The translations under genes were made by a program, and so were the position numbers. Below are positions 34,850 through 42,663 of a DNA stretch of 64,000 nucleotides, one piece after another. Under the pieces are notes generated by a model. It saw only the letters and a program-made list of their open reading frames with translations, made no database searches and was not told the DNA's origin. Origin of the DNA: JALSRK01 sp964461995 (GTDB lineage: Bacteria > Acidobacteriota > Terriglobia > Bryobacterales > Bryobacteraceae); NCBI GenBank assembly GCA_964461995.1, contig CAYWXL010000021.1, positions 1-64,000 on the forward strand, written 5' to 3'. Within the stretch, counting starts at the first letter, position 1, and each line of letters opens with the position of its first letter.

Positions 34850-35828
34850 TCACCAGACGTCTTCTTCCGCCCCCAAGGGCAGCTCCACCGGAGCCTCTTG
34901 TTTCGCTGATTTGTACATCGCCAGCGCCCACTCCAGCGTCAACCGCGCGCTCTCCAGGGTGATCATCGGCTGGCGGCCCTCCTTGATCGCCGCCACCAGA
35001 TCCTCGATCACCCGCTGATGGTCCTGGAAATCGAGATCCGCCGCGCCGCCGGCCCCCGTGCCGACAGCGGCCCGGCCGATCTGCCGGATCTCTTCGTCCT
35101 CGGGGTGCTCGTCGCGGAACTTCCAGGTCTCGATCCGCTCGCCTACCATGATCGCCGTGCCGTTCTCGCCGTTGATCTCGATGCGGATGTCGGTACCCGG
35201 CCACAGCGCCGTCGAGGCCTGCACCACGCCCTGCGCGCCGTTCTCATACTCCACAAAGGCGAGGGTCGTGTCCTCGACCTCGATCTCCGGGTGCGCCAGG
35301 TTCGTCATCCGGGCCTGGACCCGCTTCGGCGGCCCGGCCAGGTACTGCAGCAGGTCGATGTAGTGGAACAACTGCTGGATGGTGACGCCCGCGCCCCAGC
35401 GCCGCGACATCCGCCAGGCGTCCATCCGGTAGTAGTCCGTGGCCCGGAACCACTTCATGTACGTATCGGCGTGCAGGATGCGGCCGAAGCGGCCCTGCTC
35501 GATCGCCTGCCGCATCGCCTGGATCGCCTTCCGCGTGCGGCACTGCAGCACCACCTCCACCTTCAGCCCCTTCTGGCGCGCCTTCGCGGCCATCTCGTCC
35601 ACCTCTCTGAGCGACATGGCCGGCGGCTTCTCCACCAGCACGTGCTTGCCCGCCTCGAGCGCCTTCATCACCGCCTCGTAGTGCAGGTGGTTCGGCGTGA
35701 GCACGCTCACCACGTCCACCTCGGGGTCCGCCAGCATCTCCTCGAGCGTGGCGTAGCCCTTGCAGCCGTACTCAGCGGTGAACTTCGCCAGCCGCTCGGC
35801 GTTCATGTCGGCGGCGGCCGCCAGGTCC
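34850..35828 (-). CDS. Gfo/Idh/MocA oxidoreductase, 5' end lost in assembly gap
   Basis: 326 codons are present up to the gap; about 25-35 residues with the GxGxxG loop are missing. The remaining part has VVSVLTPNHLHYEAVMKALE, the EKP motif VLVEKPPAMSLREVDEM, and a C-terminal sheet (VEDTTLAFVEYENGAQGVV). No stop or frameshift is seen, so the gene is probably intact in the organism. It follows the zinc dehydrogenase across the gap on the same strand and belongs to the operon. A cytoplasmic sugar or inositol dehydrogenase is likely. Confidence 0.8.
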
Positions 35829-35928
35829 NNNNNNNNNNNNNNNNNNNNNNNNNNNNNNNNNNNNNNNNNNNNNNNNNNNNNNNNNNNNNNNNNNNNNNNN
35901 NNNNNNNNNNNNNNNNNNNNNNNNNNNN
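35829..35928. other. Assembly gap of 100 N
   Basis: Exactly 100 N, the conventional placeholder for a gap of unknown size. It removes the end of a zinc dehydrogenase gene and the start of a Gfo/Idh gene; from the missing parts, at least about 200 bases should be absent if the two genes are adjacent. Confidence 0.95.
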
Positions 35929-36827
35929 CGGTCCCAGCTCGTGTAGCTGGTCGAGAGGTTGAAGATCACGTCGCAGACCTTGAAGGCCGCCTTGTCCCAC
36001 GGGAACGGGATCGCGTCCTTGCCCGTCAGTCCGATCACGCAGATGCGCCCCTTCTTGCGGATCAGATCGACGGTGGAAGCGATGGCCGCCGGCGCGCCGC
36101 TGCATTCGACGGCCAGGTCCGCCCCGATGCCCCCGGTCAGCTCGAGGACCACCTCCACCGGATCGCTCTCGGCCACGTTCAGCACCGTCTCGAAGCCCAG
36201 CTCCCGCGCCTTCTTCAACCGGACCTCTTCATCGGCGGGCGTGCCCACGATCACCACGTGCCGCGCCCCGGCGGCCCGCGCCGTCAGCCCGGCCAGCAGC
36301 CCGATGGGCCCCGGTCCGAGCACTACCACGAAATCGCCCGCCTGAATCCCGGCGCGTTCCACCACGTCGTGGACGGTGTTGGCCGTCGGCTCCACCAGCG
36401 CCGCCACGTCGTAGTCCATCCCGTCCGGGATGCGGTGCAGCAGCCGCTCGGGCATCTTGATGTACTTGGTCGCCGCGCCGTCGATGCCCCAGCCCGGCGA
36501 CCGCTTCATCGGGCAGATCTGGATGTTGCCCGTCCGGCAAAGATAGCAGTGGCCGCAAGCCTTCGTGTGCGGCTCGCCCACCACGCGGTCGCCCACCTTG
36601 AACAGTCCCGTCTCCGGACCCGCCTCGACGACCACGCCCGAGAACTCGTGCCCTAGAATCACCGGCGGCCAGTACGGGAACTTGTCGTGCAGCACGTGCA
36701 CGTCGGTGCCGCAGATGCCGCAGGCCTTCACCTCGATCAGCACCTCGCCCGGCCCCGGCGACGGCGGATCCACCTCCCGCAGTTCCAGGTGCCCCACTCC
36801 TTTCTGCGTCTTCACCAGCGCCAGCAT
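35929..36827 (-). CDS. Zinc-dependent medium-chain dehydrogenase (threonine/sorbitol dehydrogenase-like), 3' end in gap
   Basis: 299 codons are visible; some 40 C-terminal residues lie in the gap. Catalytic zinc ligands are in KACGICGTDVHVLH and ILGHEFSGVV; the structural zinc loop is CGHCYLCRTGNIQIC; the NAD loop is VVLGPGPIGLLAG. The family oxidises polyols or amino-alcohols. It is 18 nt downstream of the M20 deacylase in the operon. With two Gfo/Idh proteins and a 2-hydroxyacid dehydrogenase in the same operon, stepwise oxidation of a sugar-like compound is plausible. Confidence 0.85.
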
Positions 36828-36845
36828 CGCATCCTCCTTCCCCTC

Positions 36846-38099
36846 TTACTGCGCCCCGGCGCCGCACCAGCGCCCGATCATCCGCACCAGGATCGCCGCG
36901 GCCTTCGTGATGTCCTCCACTGCGATCCGCTCCTCGTTCGAATGCGCCACCCCGAGCGAGCCGGCCCCGAAGACCAGCGTCGGGATGCCGAGCTGGTTGT
37001 TGTAGAACCAGGAATCGCACGAGGCCGTCATGGCCGAGACCTCGCCCGGTGCGCCGAACTCCCGGCAGCAGCTCTCCAGCTCTTTCACCAGCGGATGGTC
37101 CGCCGGGAGCACGTGGGCGTCGTGGCGGTACATGAACTCCAGCTCGAAATGCCGCCGCAGCCACTCGTCGCCGCCGTCCAGAATGGCCTGGCGCATCTCG
37201 TCCATCACCTGGTAGCGGGTCTTGTTCGGCAGCAGCCCCAGGACGCCTTCCACCACCGCCCGGGCCGGGGCCGTCGCCGGCCAGTCGCCCGCCGCCAGCT
37301 TGCCGAAGGTGATCGGCATCGGGTTCTCGAAGGCGTCGAAGAGCTCGATGCCGCGGGAGGCGGCGAGCAGCCGGGCGTGATAGTCCTCAAGGATCTCGAT
37401 CACCCGGATGGCCATCTTCAGCGCGCTGACGGTGTCGCCGGCCCGCCCGCTGTGGCCGGGCCTGCCGGTCAACTTCACCCGGAACCAGACGGCGCCGCGG
37501 ACCGAGGGCAGGATCTTCAACCCGGTCGGCTCCATCACGATGCAGCCGCCGGCCTGCTCGCCCCGGCGCACCATCGCCAGCGTCCCGTTGCCGCCGACCT
37601 CCTCTTCCACCACCAGGTGCACGAGGACGTCGCCAGGAAGCCGCGATCCCAGCCGCTCCAGCGCAAGCAACGCCGCGTACATCACCGCGACCTGGCCCTT
37701 GGCGTCGCAGGCCCCACGGCCCCAGATCTCGCCGTCGATCACCCGCGGGTCGAACGGCCGCTCGTGATCTTCCGAAGCCGGCACCACGTCGATGTGCGTG
37801 TTGAGCAGCAGGCTCCGGCCGCCGCCCGTCCCCGGCCGCCGCAGGCGTAGGTTGAACCGGCCTTCATAATGGAGGTCCGGCACGGGGTCCGAATAATCCT
37901 CGTCCTCGCGCAGGGAGTCGTGCAACTCCACGTGCTCCACTTCGGCCAGGCCGGCGAAGCGCGCCGCGGCGCACTCCATCGCCCCCTTTTCATGGCCGGG
38001 AACCGAGGGATAGCGGATCAGGTCGCAGAGAAACTTTTCGGTCTCGCGCCGGCCGGCCTCCACGGCGGCGCGGATTTCGTCGGCAGTGAACTGGTTCAT
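36846..38099 (-). CDS. M20 family deacylase (ArgE/DapE/ACY1-like)
   Basis: 417 residues. The start overlaps the aminotransferase stop (ATGA). Metal ligands appear in order: LLNTHIDVVPAS (His, Asp), GRGACDAKGQVAVM (Asp), VVEEEVGGNGT (Glu-Glu), CIVMEPTGL (Glu) and LGVAHSNEERI (His). The dimerisation domain occupies roughly residues 190-330. The family removes acyl groups from N-acyl amino acids or related compounds in the cytoplasm. Directly after a class III aminotransferase, release of a free amine that is then transaminated is a logical pathway order. Confidence 0.88.
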   Translation of the reverse strand: MNQFTADEIRAAVEAGRRETEKFLCDLIRYPSVPGHEKGAMECAAARFAGLAEVEHVELHDSLREDEDYSDPVPDLHYEGRFNLRLRRPGTGGGRSLLLNTHIDVVPASEDHERPFDPRVIDGEIWGRGACDAKGQVAVMYAALLALERLGSRLPGDVLVHLVVEEEVGGNGTLAMVRRGEQAGGCIVMEPTGLKILPSVRGAVWFRVKLTGRPGHSGRAGDTVSALKMAIRVIEILEDYHARLLAASRGIELFDAFENPMPITFGKLAAGDWPATAPARAVVEGVLGLLPNKTRYQVMDEMRQAILDGGDEWLRRHFELEFMYRHDAHVLPADHPLVKELESCCREFGAPGEVSAMTASCDSWFYNNQLGIPTLVFGAGSLGVAHSNEERIAVEDITKAAAILVRMIGRWCGAGAQ

Positions 38100-39424
38100 A
38101 GTTTGGATAGCGCAGTCTCGAAGATGTCCAGGCTCTCGTGGGCCTCGGCCTCGGTGATCACCAGCGGCGGGGCCACCCGGATCACGTTGCCGAAGATGCC
38201 CACGGAGCCGATGAGCAGCCCGTGCTCGGCGGCCAGATCGATGAGCTTTTTCGTCAGCTCCGGCGCCGGCTCTTTGGTGGCCTTGTCTTTCACCAGCTCG
38301 ACGCCCATCACCAAGCCCTTGCCCCGGACGTCGCCCACGTAGGGGCACTTCTCCTTCATCTCGTCGAGCCGGGCCTTCATGATCTTGCCGATGCGCAGCG
38401 CATTGTCGGCCAGCTTCTCGCGCTGCATGATATCGATCACCGCGCTGACGGCGGCGCTGGCCACCGGGTTGCCGCCCATCGTCGAGCTCATCTCGCCCCG
38501 GCCCAGCACCCCGATCACCTCGCTGCGCGCCCCCACGGCCGAGGCCGGCACGCCGCTGCCGATCCCCTTGCCGATGCAGACCAGGTCCGGCTGGAGGCCT
38601 TCCCACTCCATGGCGAAGAACTTGCCCGTGCGGCCGAACGAGGACTGCACCTCGTCGAGGGTGAACAGCAGCCCCTTGTCCCGGAGCCACTGCTCGAGCT
38701 TCGGCATCCAGCCCTCGGGAGGAAAGATGAAGCCCGCCGCGCCGAGATAGGCCTCGATGAGCACGCCGGCCAGGCTGCCGGTGGAGTTGGCCCGGACGGC
38801 GTCGTCCAGAAACTCCAGACACAGGTGCCCGCACGTCTCCGGCTTCGCTTTGAACGGGCAGCGGTAGCAATAGGGGTAAGGCACGCGGATCGTCTCGGGC
38901 ACCGTCGGACCGTAGCCCTTCTTCGGCCCGGCGAGCCCGCCGGCGCTGAGCGCCGCGTAGGTCCGCCCGTGGAAGCCCCCGTAGAAGCTGATGATCTCGA
39001 AGTTGCCCGTGGCGCGCTTCATGATGCGCACCGCGGCCTCGACGGTCTCGCTGCCGGTGGTGAGGAAGAAGCAGCGGTCCAGGTGCTCCGGCATCACCGA
39101 GACCAGCTTCTCGGCGGCCACCACGCGGGCCTCGGTGAGGCATTCGTAGTTGTTCAGCAGCTTGGCCGTGGCCTCCTGCGCCGCCTTCACCAGATCCGGG
39201 TGGCAGTGGCCGACGTTGGTCACCAGCACACCGGAGGTCCAGTCGAGATAGGTGTTGCCGTCTACGTCGGTGACCACCACGCCCGAAGCGTGGTCCCAGA
39301 CCACCCGCGCCTGGTAGCCGGTGCACTGGGCCTCGACCTTCTCCCAGCGCTCGAACAGCTCCCGCGACTTGGGGCCCGGCAGCGGCCCTTTCACTTTGGC
39401 GATCTTGCCCGCGGCCGTGCTCAT
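38096..39424 (-). CDS. Class III PLP-dependent aminotransferase
   Basis: 442 residues, the normal length. The start overlaps the stop of the 2-hydroxyacid dehydrogenase (ATGA). Signatures: YLDWTSGVLVTNVGHCHPD, FLTTGSETVEAAVRIMK, FYGGFHGRTYAAL, TLDEVQSSFGRTGKFFAME and the PLP lysine in CIGKGIGSGVPASAV. Relatives act on 4-aminobutyrate, ornithine, beta-alanine or 2,2-dialkylglycine. An extra Cys-rich insertion (YPYCYRCPFKAKPETCGHLC) is found in several class III members. The substrate is undetermined. Confidence 0.88.
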   Translation of the reverse strand: MSTAAGKIAKVKGPLPGPKSRELFERWEKVEAQCTGYQARVVWDHASGVVVTDVDGNTYLDWTSGVLVTNVGHCHPDLVKAAQEATAKLLNNYECLTEARVVAAEKLVSVMPEHLDRCFFLTTGSETVEAAVRIMKRATGNFEIISFYGGFHGRTYAALSAGGLAGPKKGYGPTVPETIRVPYPYCYRCPFKAKPETCGHLCLEFLDDAVRANSTGSLAGVLIEAYLGAAGFIFPPEGWMPKLEQWLRDKGLLFTLDEVQSSFGRTGKFFAMEWEGLQPDLVCIGKGIGSGVPASAVGARSEVIGVLGRGEMSSTMGGNPVASAAVSAVIDIMQREKLADNALRIGKIMKARLDEMKEKCPYVGDVRGKGLVMGVELVKDKATKEPAPELTKKLIDLAAEHGLLIGSVGIFGNVIRVAPPLVITEAEAHESLDIFETALSKL

Positions 39425-40410
39425 GACTTCGCCACCTCCACGTCCCGCTTCGCCACGTAGCGCGGCGGCTTGCCTTCGAGGAACCGCTGGATCTCGAGCA
39501 GGATCAGCTCGCGGATGCGCCACGCGGCGTCTTCGGAGTACCAGGCCAGGTGCGGCGTCAGGATCACGTTCGGCGCGCTGAACAGCGGATGGTCCGGCGG
39601 CGGCGGCTCGCGCTCGTAGACGTCGATGCCCGCCCCGGCGATGACGCCCTTGCGCAACGCTTCGGCCAGCGCTTCGGAATCGACCATCGGCCCGCGGGCG
39701 GTGTTGATCACGTAGGCCGTCGGCTTCATCAGCGCCAGGGTGTCCTTGTTGACGATGTGCCGCGTCTCGTGGGTCAGCGGCGTGTGGATCGTCAGGAAGT
39801 CCGATTCTTTGAAGAGCGTCTCGTGGTCCACCCGCTCGACGCCCAGCTCCCGCACCCGCTCCTCGCTCAGGTAGGGATCGCAGATCAGGAACCGGAAGCC
39901 GAACGACTTCAGCTTCAGGTAGACCAGGCTCCCGATGCGCCCGCAGCCCAGAATGCCCACCGTGCGGCCGGCCATGCGGTAGATCGGGATGACGTCCTGG
40001 AAGTCCCACTGGCCCCGGGCCGAAGAATCGTCCAGCACCTTCCGGCTCGTGATCAGCCGCCGCGCGCAGGCCAGGATCAGCATGATGGCCTGCTCGGCCA
40101 CCTCCTCGGTGCAGTAGTCCGGAATGTAGCAGAGCGGAATGCCCGCCTCTTCCAGCGCCTCCAGATCCACGTTGTCGTAGCCGACGCCGTGGCGGATCAC
40201 CAGCTTGCACTTCTCCCAGCCGGCCACCAGCTCCCGGGTCACCTTCACCATGTTGACGATCACCACGTCGGCGTCCCGCGTGGCTTCGATCACCTTCTCC
40301 ACCGGCTGGAACTTGAGCTGGTGGTATTCGAACTCGACCCCGAGCTCGGCCAGCCGCTCTTCTTCCCACTTCAGGTCCGGCTCGATATAGTCCGTTACGA
40401 CGACTTTCAT
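39421..40410 (-). CDS. D-isomer-specific 2-hydroxyacid dehydrogenase, CtBP-like
   Basis: 329 residues. The NAD loop is VGILGCGRIGSLVYLKL; the catalytic Arg, Glu and His are in VINTARGPMV, AGIDVYEREPPP and ILTPHLAWYSEDAA. The TPHxAWYS form is typical of the C-terminal-binding-protein branch. The enzyme interconverts a 2-hydroxyacid and a 2-ketoacid with NAD(P)H. It sits between a Gfo/Idh gene (27 nt gap) and the aminotransferase (overlap), so the ketoacid product or substrate may be shared with the transaminase step. Confidence 0.88.
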   Translation of the reverse strand: MKVVVTDYIEPDLKWEEERLAELGVEFEYHQLKFQPVEKVIEATRDADVVIVNMVKVTRELVAGWEKCKLVIRHGVGYDNVDLEALEEAGIPLCYIPDYCTEEVAEQAIMLILACARRLITSRKVLDDSSARGQWDFQDVIPIYRMAGRTVGILGCGRIGSLVYLKLKSFGFRFLICDPYLSEERVRELGVERVDHETLFKESDFLTIHTPLTHETRHIVNKDTLALMKPTAYVINTARGPMVDSEALAEALRKGVIAGAGIDVYEREPPPPDHPLFSAPNVILTPHLAWYSEDAAWRIRELILLEIQRFLEGKPPRYVAKRDVEVAKS

Positions 40411-40437
40411 GCTTCTCCCCTTGTCCGGTTCACTCCG

Positions 40438-41517
40438 TCAGGCTGACTCCAGCCGCACCGTCCGGCCGCTCTCGGCGGACCGGTAGATCGCTTCCACCAC
40501 TTCCAGCGCCCGCAATCCATCCTCGCCGGTGATCGCCGCCGGGGCTCCGGCATGGATCGCCTGCGCCAGCTCACGCAAGTACTGCACTCCCATCACGCCC
40601 GCGTAACCAGGCACGGGCTCCAGTTCGAACTGGATCTTCTGCCGGGGCGAGAGGCCGAACTCGCCGGCGTCGCTGCAGACGAACAGCTCCTCCCGCACGC
40701 CTTCGAACGACGGGCTCCAGGAGAGCACGCCGCCGGTGCCCCGCAGCCCCAGGAAGAGGTCGCGGCCGTGGGGGTACGCCTCCGGCACCGTGTAGCTAAT
40801 GTCCAGGCTCACCACCGCGCCGCGGGAGAAGGTGAGCAGGGCGAAGGAGTTGTCCTCGATGTCGAACTCCTCGTTCACCTTCACGTTCTTGCCGCTCACC
40901 TCGACGACTTCATCGTCGAGCAGCCAGCGGAACAGATCGATCCAGTGCACGCCCAGGTTGTACATCGGGCCGCCGCCGCTTTCGGCCTTGCGCAGCATCC
41001 AGCCGGCGTTGCCCTCGATGTAGCGGTGCACCCGGCCCGCCGCGCACCGGCCCTCGCAGCCCACCACGCGCCCGAGGATCCCCGCGCCGACGTACTCCTT
41101 CATCCGGCGCGCCACCGGATGGCAGCGCCAGACGTAGGGCGTCGTCAGGATTACCCCTGCCTTGCGCGCCGCTTCGATGGCGCCTCTGAGCGAGGCCGCC
41201 GAAGCCGCCATCGGCTTCTCCACCATCACGTGAACGCCGGCCTCGGCGCAGGCCGCCACCGCCTCGGGGCAATCGACGTGCGGCAGAAAGATCGCCGCGA
41301 GATCGAGCTTCTCCTTCTCGAGCATTTCCCGCCAGTCCCGGTACGGTTTCACCGGAAAGTCCCCGGTGAATTGCTCCAGGACCGATGCGTCAGACTCGGC
41401 CGCCGCCACGACACGATAGCCGCCCGCCGCGGCGAAACTCTGCATGTAGGCCCGCGGGTGCAGGTGCCGCAGCCCGATCAGGCCGACCGTCAATTCCCGT
41501 TCCGGCATCGCAGTCAT
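40438..41517 (-). CDS. Gfo/Idh/MocA oxidoreductase, cytoplasmic
   Basis: 359 residues and no export leader. The start is coupled to the upstream stop (TGATG at 41519-41515); an ATG 9 nt further in is the alternative. The nucleotide-binding loop is VGLIGLRHLHPRAYM, where the usual GxGxxG is altered (GLRHLH). The EKP motif is intact (VMVEKPMAASAASLRG). The C-terminal domain has GGPMYNLGVHWIDLFRWLL with the family His/Asp pair. Probably a sugar dehydrogenase of the operon. Confidence 0.82.
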   Translation of the reverse strand: MTAMPERELTVGLIGLRHLHPRAYMQSFAAAGGYRVVAAAESDASVLEQFTGDFPVKPYRDWREMLEKEKLDLAAIFLPHVDCPEAVAACAEAGVHVMVEKPMAASAASLRGAIEAARKAGVILTTPYVWRCHPVARRMKEYVGAGILGRVVGCEGRCAAGRVHRYIEGNAGWMLRKAESGGGPMYNLGVHWIDLFRWLLDDEVVEVSGKNVKVNEEFDIEDNSFALLTFSRGAVVSLDISYTVPEAYPHGRDLFLGLRGTGGVLSWSPSFEGVREELFVCSDAGEFGLSPRQKIQFELEPVPGYAGVMGVQYLRELAQAIHAGAPAAITGEDGLRALEVVEAIYRSAESGRTVRLESA

Positions 41518-42536
41518 CAGAATTTCCCATCCCTGGTCTCAAAGTGCGTCGGTTTGCCCAGCGTCGGGCCCCCGGCCTGGATCCAGGCGGCGATCCACTC
41601 GATCATCTCCCGCGGCGTCACCGACGGGTAGCCGAAGAGTTGGTGGCAGCGCCCGGCGTTGTTCAGCAGCGCCGTCTCCGCCTCCGTCCCTTCGAAGACC
41701 GGCTCGACGCCGAAGATCTCCCCGAAGCGGTGGGCGATCCACCGCACCGAGAGCGTCTCCGGCCCGGTGAGATTCAGGATCAACGGAGGCGACTCGCAGA
41801 CGCTGAAACTCCGCAGGCAGACCGAGTTCGCATCCCCCTGCCAGATCACGTTCACCGCCGCCATACCCAGAGCTACCGGCCGCCGCTCGTAGACCTTCTG
41901 GCCGATGTCGAGCAGCACCCCGTAGCGCAGGTCGATGGCGTAGTTCAGCCGCAGCAGGCAGCAGGGCGTGCCGTATTTTCCCGAAAAATACTGAAACAGC
42001 CGCTCGCGGGCCAGAACCGACTGCGCGTATTCGCCCACCGGATCCGGCGGGTCCGCCTCGGTGGCTCCGCCGGAGGTCACCGGCACCAGCGGGTAGACGT
42101 TGCCGCTCGAAAACGCCACGATCTTGGCCGACCGGTAGCGCTCGGCCACCAGCGCCGGCACGTAGGCGTTCATCGCCCAGGTCAGCCACTCGGCCCCCGT
42201 GGACCCGAACTTCCGCCCGGCCATGAAGATCACGTGTTCGGCGTCCGGCAGCGCATTTACGTGGCCGCGGTCCAGCAGGTCCGCCTTCAGCGTCTCGACG
42301 CCCGCCTCCTGCAGCCTCTTCTCCACCGAGCTGTCGGAAAAGCGCGAGACGGCGATCACCTTCACCTTCGCCCCCGCCTTCTCGGCCGCCCGCCGGGCCC
42401 GGATCGCCAGCGTCGGCCCCATCTTGCCGCCGGCCCCGAGCACCATGAGGTTGCCCGACATCGCCCTTACGGCTTCGACATCCCGCTCGTTCGGGGCGCT
42501 GAGGAGATCTTCGAGTTCCGCTTCGGTTCGAATCAT
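41517..42536 (-). CDS. NAD-dependent epimerase/dehydratase-like extended SDR
   Basis: 339 residues; first gene of the minus-strand operon, preceded by a promoter-like pair. The nucleotide loop is VLGAGGKMGPTLA and the region FSSGNVYPLVPVTSGG resembles sugar-nucleotide epimerases. The catalytic YxxxK appears as YAQSV, so the Lys is replaced by Val; the protein may be a non-standard dehydrogenase or a binding protein. The C-terminal part (LNLTGPETLSVRWIAHRFG) is usual for the family and suggests a real, selected protein. Substrate unknown. Confidence 0.75.
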   Translation of the reverse strand: MIRTEAELEDLLSAPNERDVEAVRAMSGNLMVLGAGGKMGPTLAIRARRAAEKAGAKVKVIAVSRFSDSSVEKRLQEAGVETLKADLLDRGHVNALPDAEHVIFMAGRKFGSTGAEWLTWAMNAYVPALVAERYRSAKIVAFSSGNVYPLVPVTSGGATEADPPDPVGEYAQSVLARERLFQYFSGKYGTPCCLLRLNYAIDLRYGVLLDIGQKVYERRPVALGMAAVNVIWQGDANSVCLRSFSVCESPPLILNLTGPETLSVRWIAHRFGEIFGVEPVFEGTEAETALLNNAGRCHQLFGYPSVTPREMIEWIAAWIQAGGPTLGKPTHFETRDGKF

Positions 42537-42554
42537 GGCGCAGCCTTTAGAAGC

Positions 42555-42584
42555 AGTCTAGGAAGGCGTGAAGAGTCGTGTCAA
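42555..42584 (-). promoter_or_regulatory. Sigma-70 type promoter for the dehydrogenase operon
   Basis: On the minus strand TTGACA (42584-42579) and TAGACT (42560-42555) are separated by 18 nt. The -35 is perfect and the -10 matches 4 of 6. It lies immediately upstream of the first operon gene (start 42536), giving a very short leader of about 10-15 nt. Confidence 0.55.
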
Positions 42585-42610
42585 CCAGAAGTTCCAGTAT
42601 ACAATCCTGT

Positions 42611-42629
42611 TGTTTCACTATTCGAAATA
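42611..42629 (-). promoter_or_regulatory. Candidate IclR-family operator upstream of the operon promoter
   Basis: TGTTTCACTATTCGAAATA contains the inverted arms TTTC and GAAA 7 nt apart, with an inner TATT/AATA pair. IclR/KdgR-type sites often have GTTTC-N-GAAAC arms. It lies 27 nt upstream of the -35 box, an activator-like position. Binding by the IclR protein encoded at the far end of the operon is inferred. Confidence 0.4.
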
Positions 42630-42663
42630 ATTGGCTTCGATTCGCAAAAACGCTTTCCACCCG

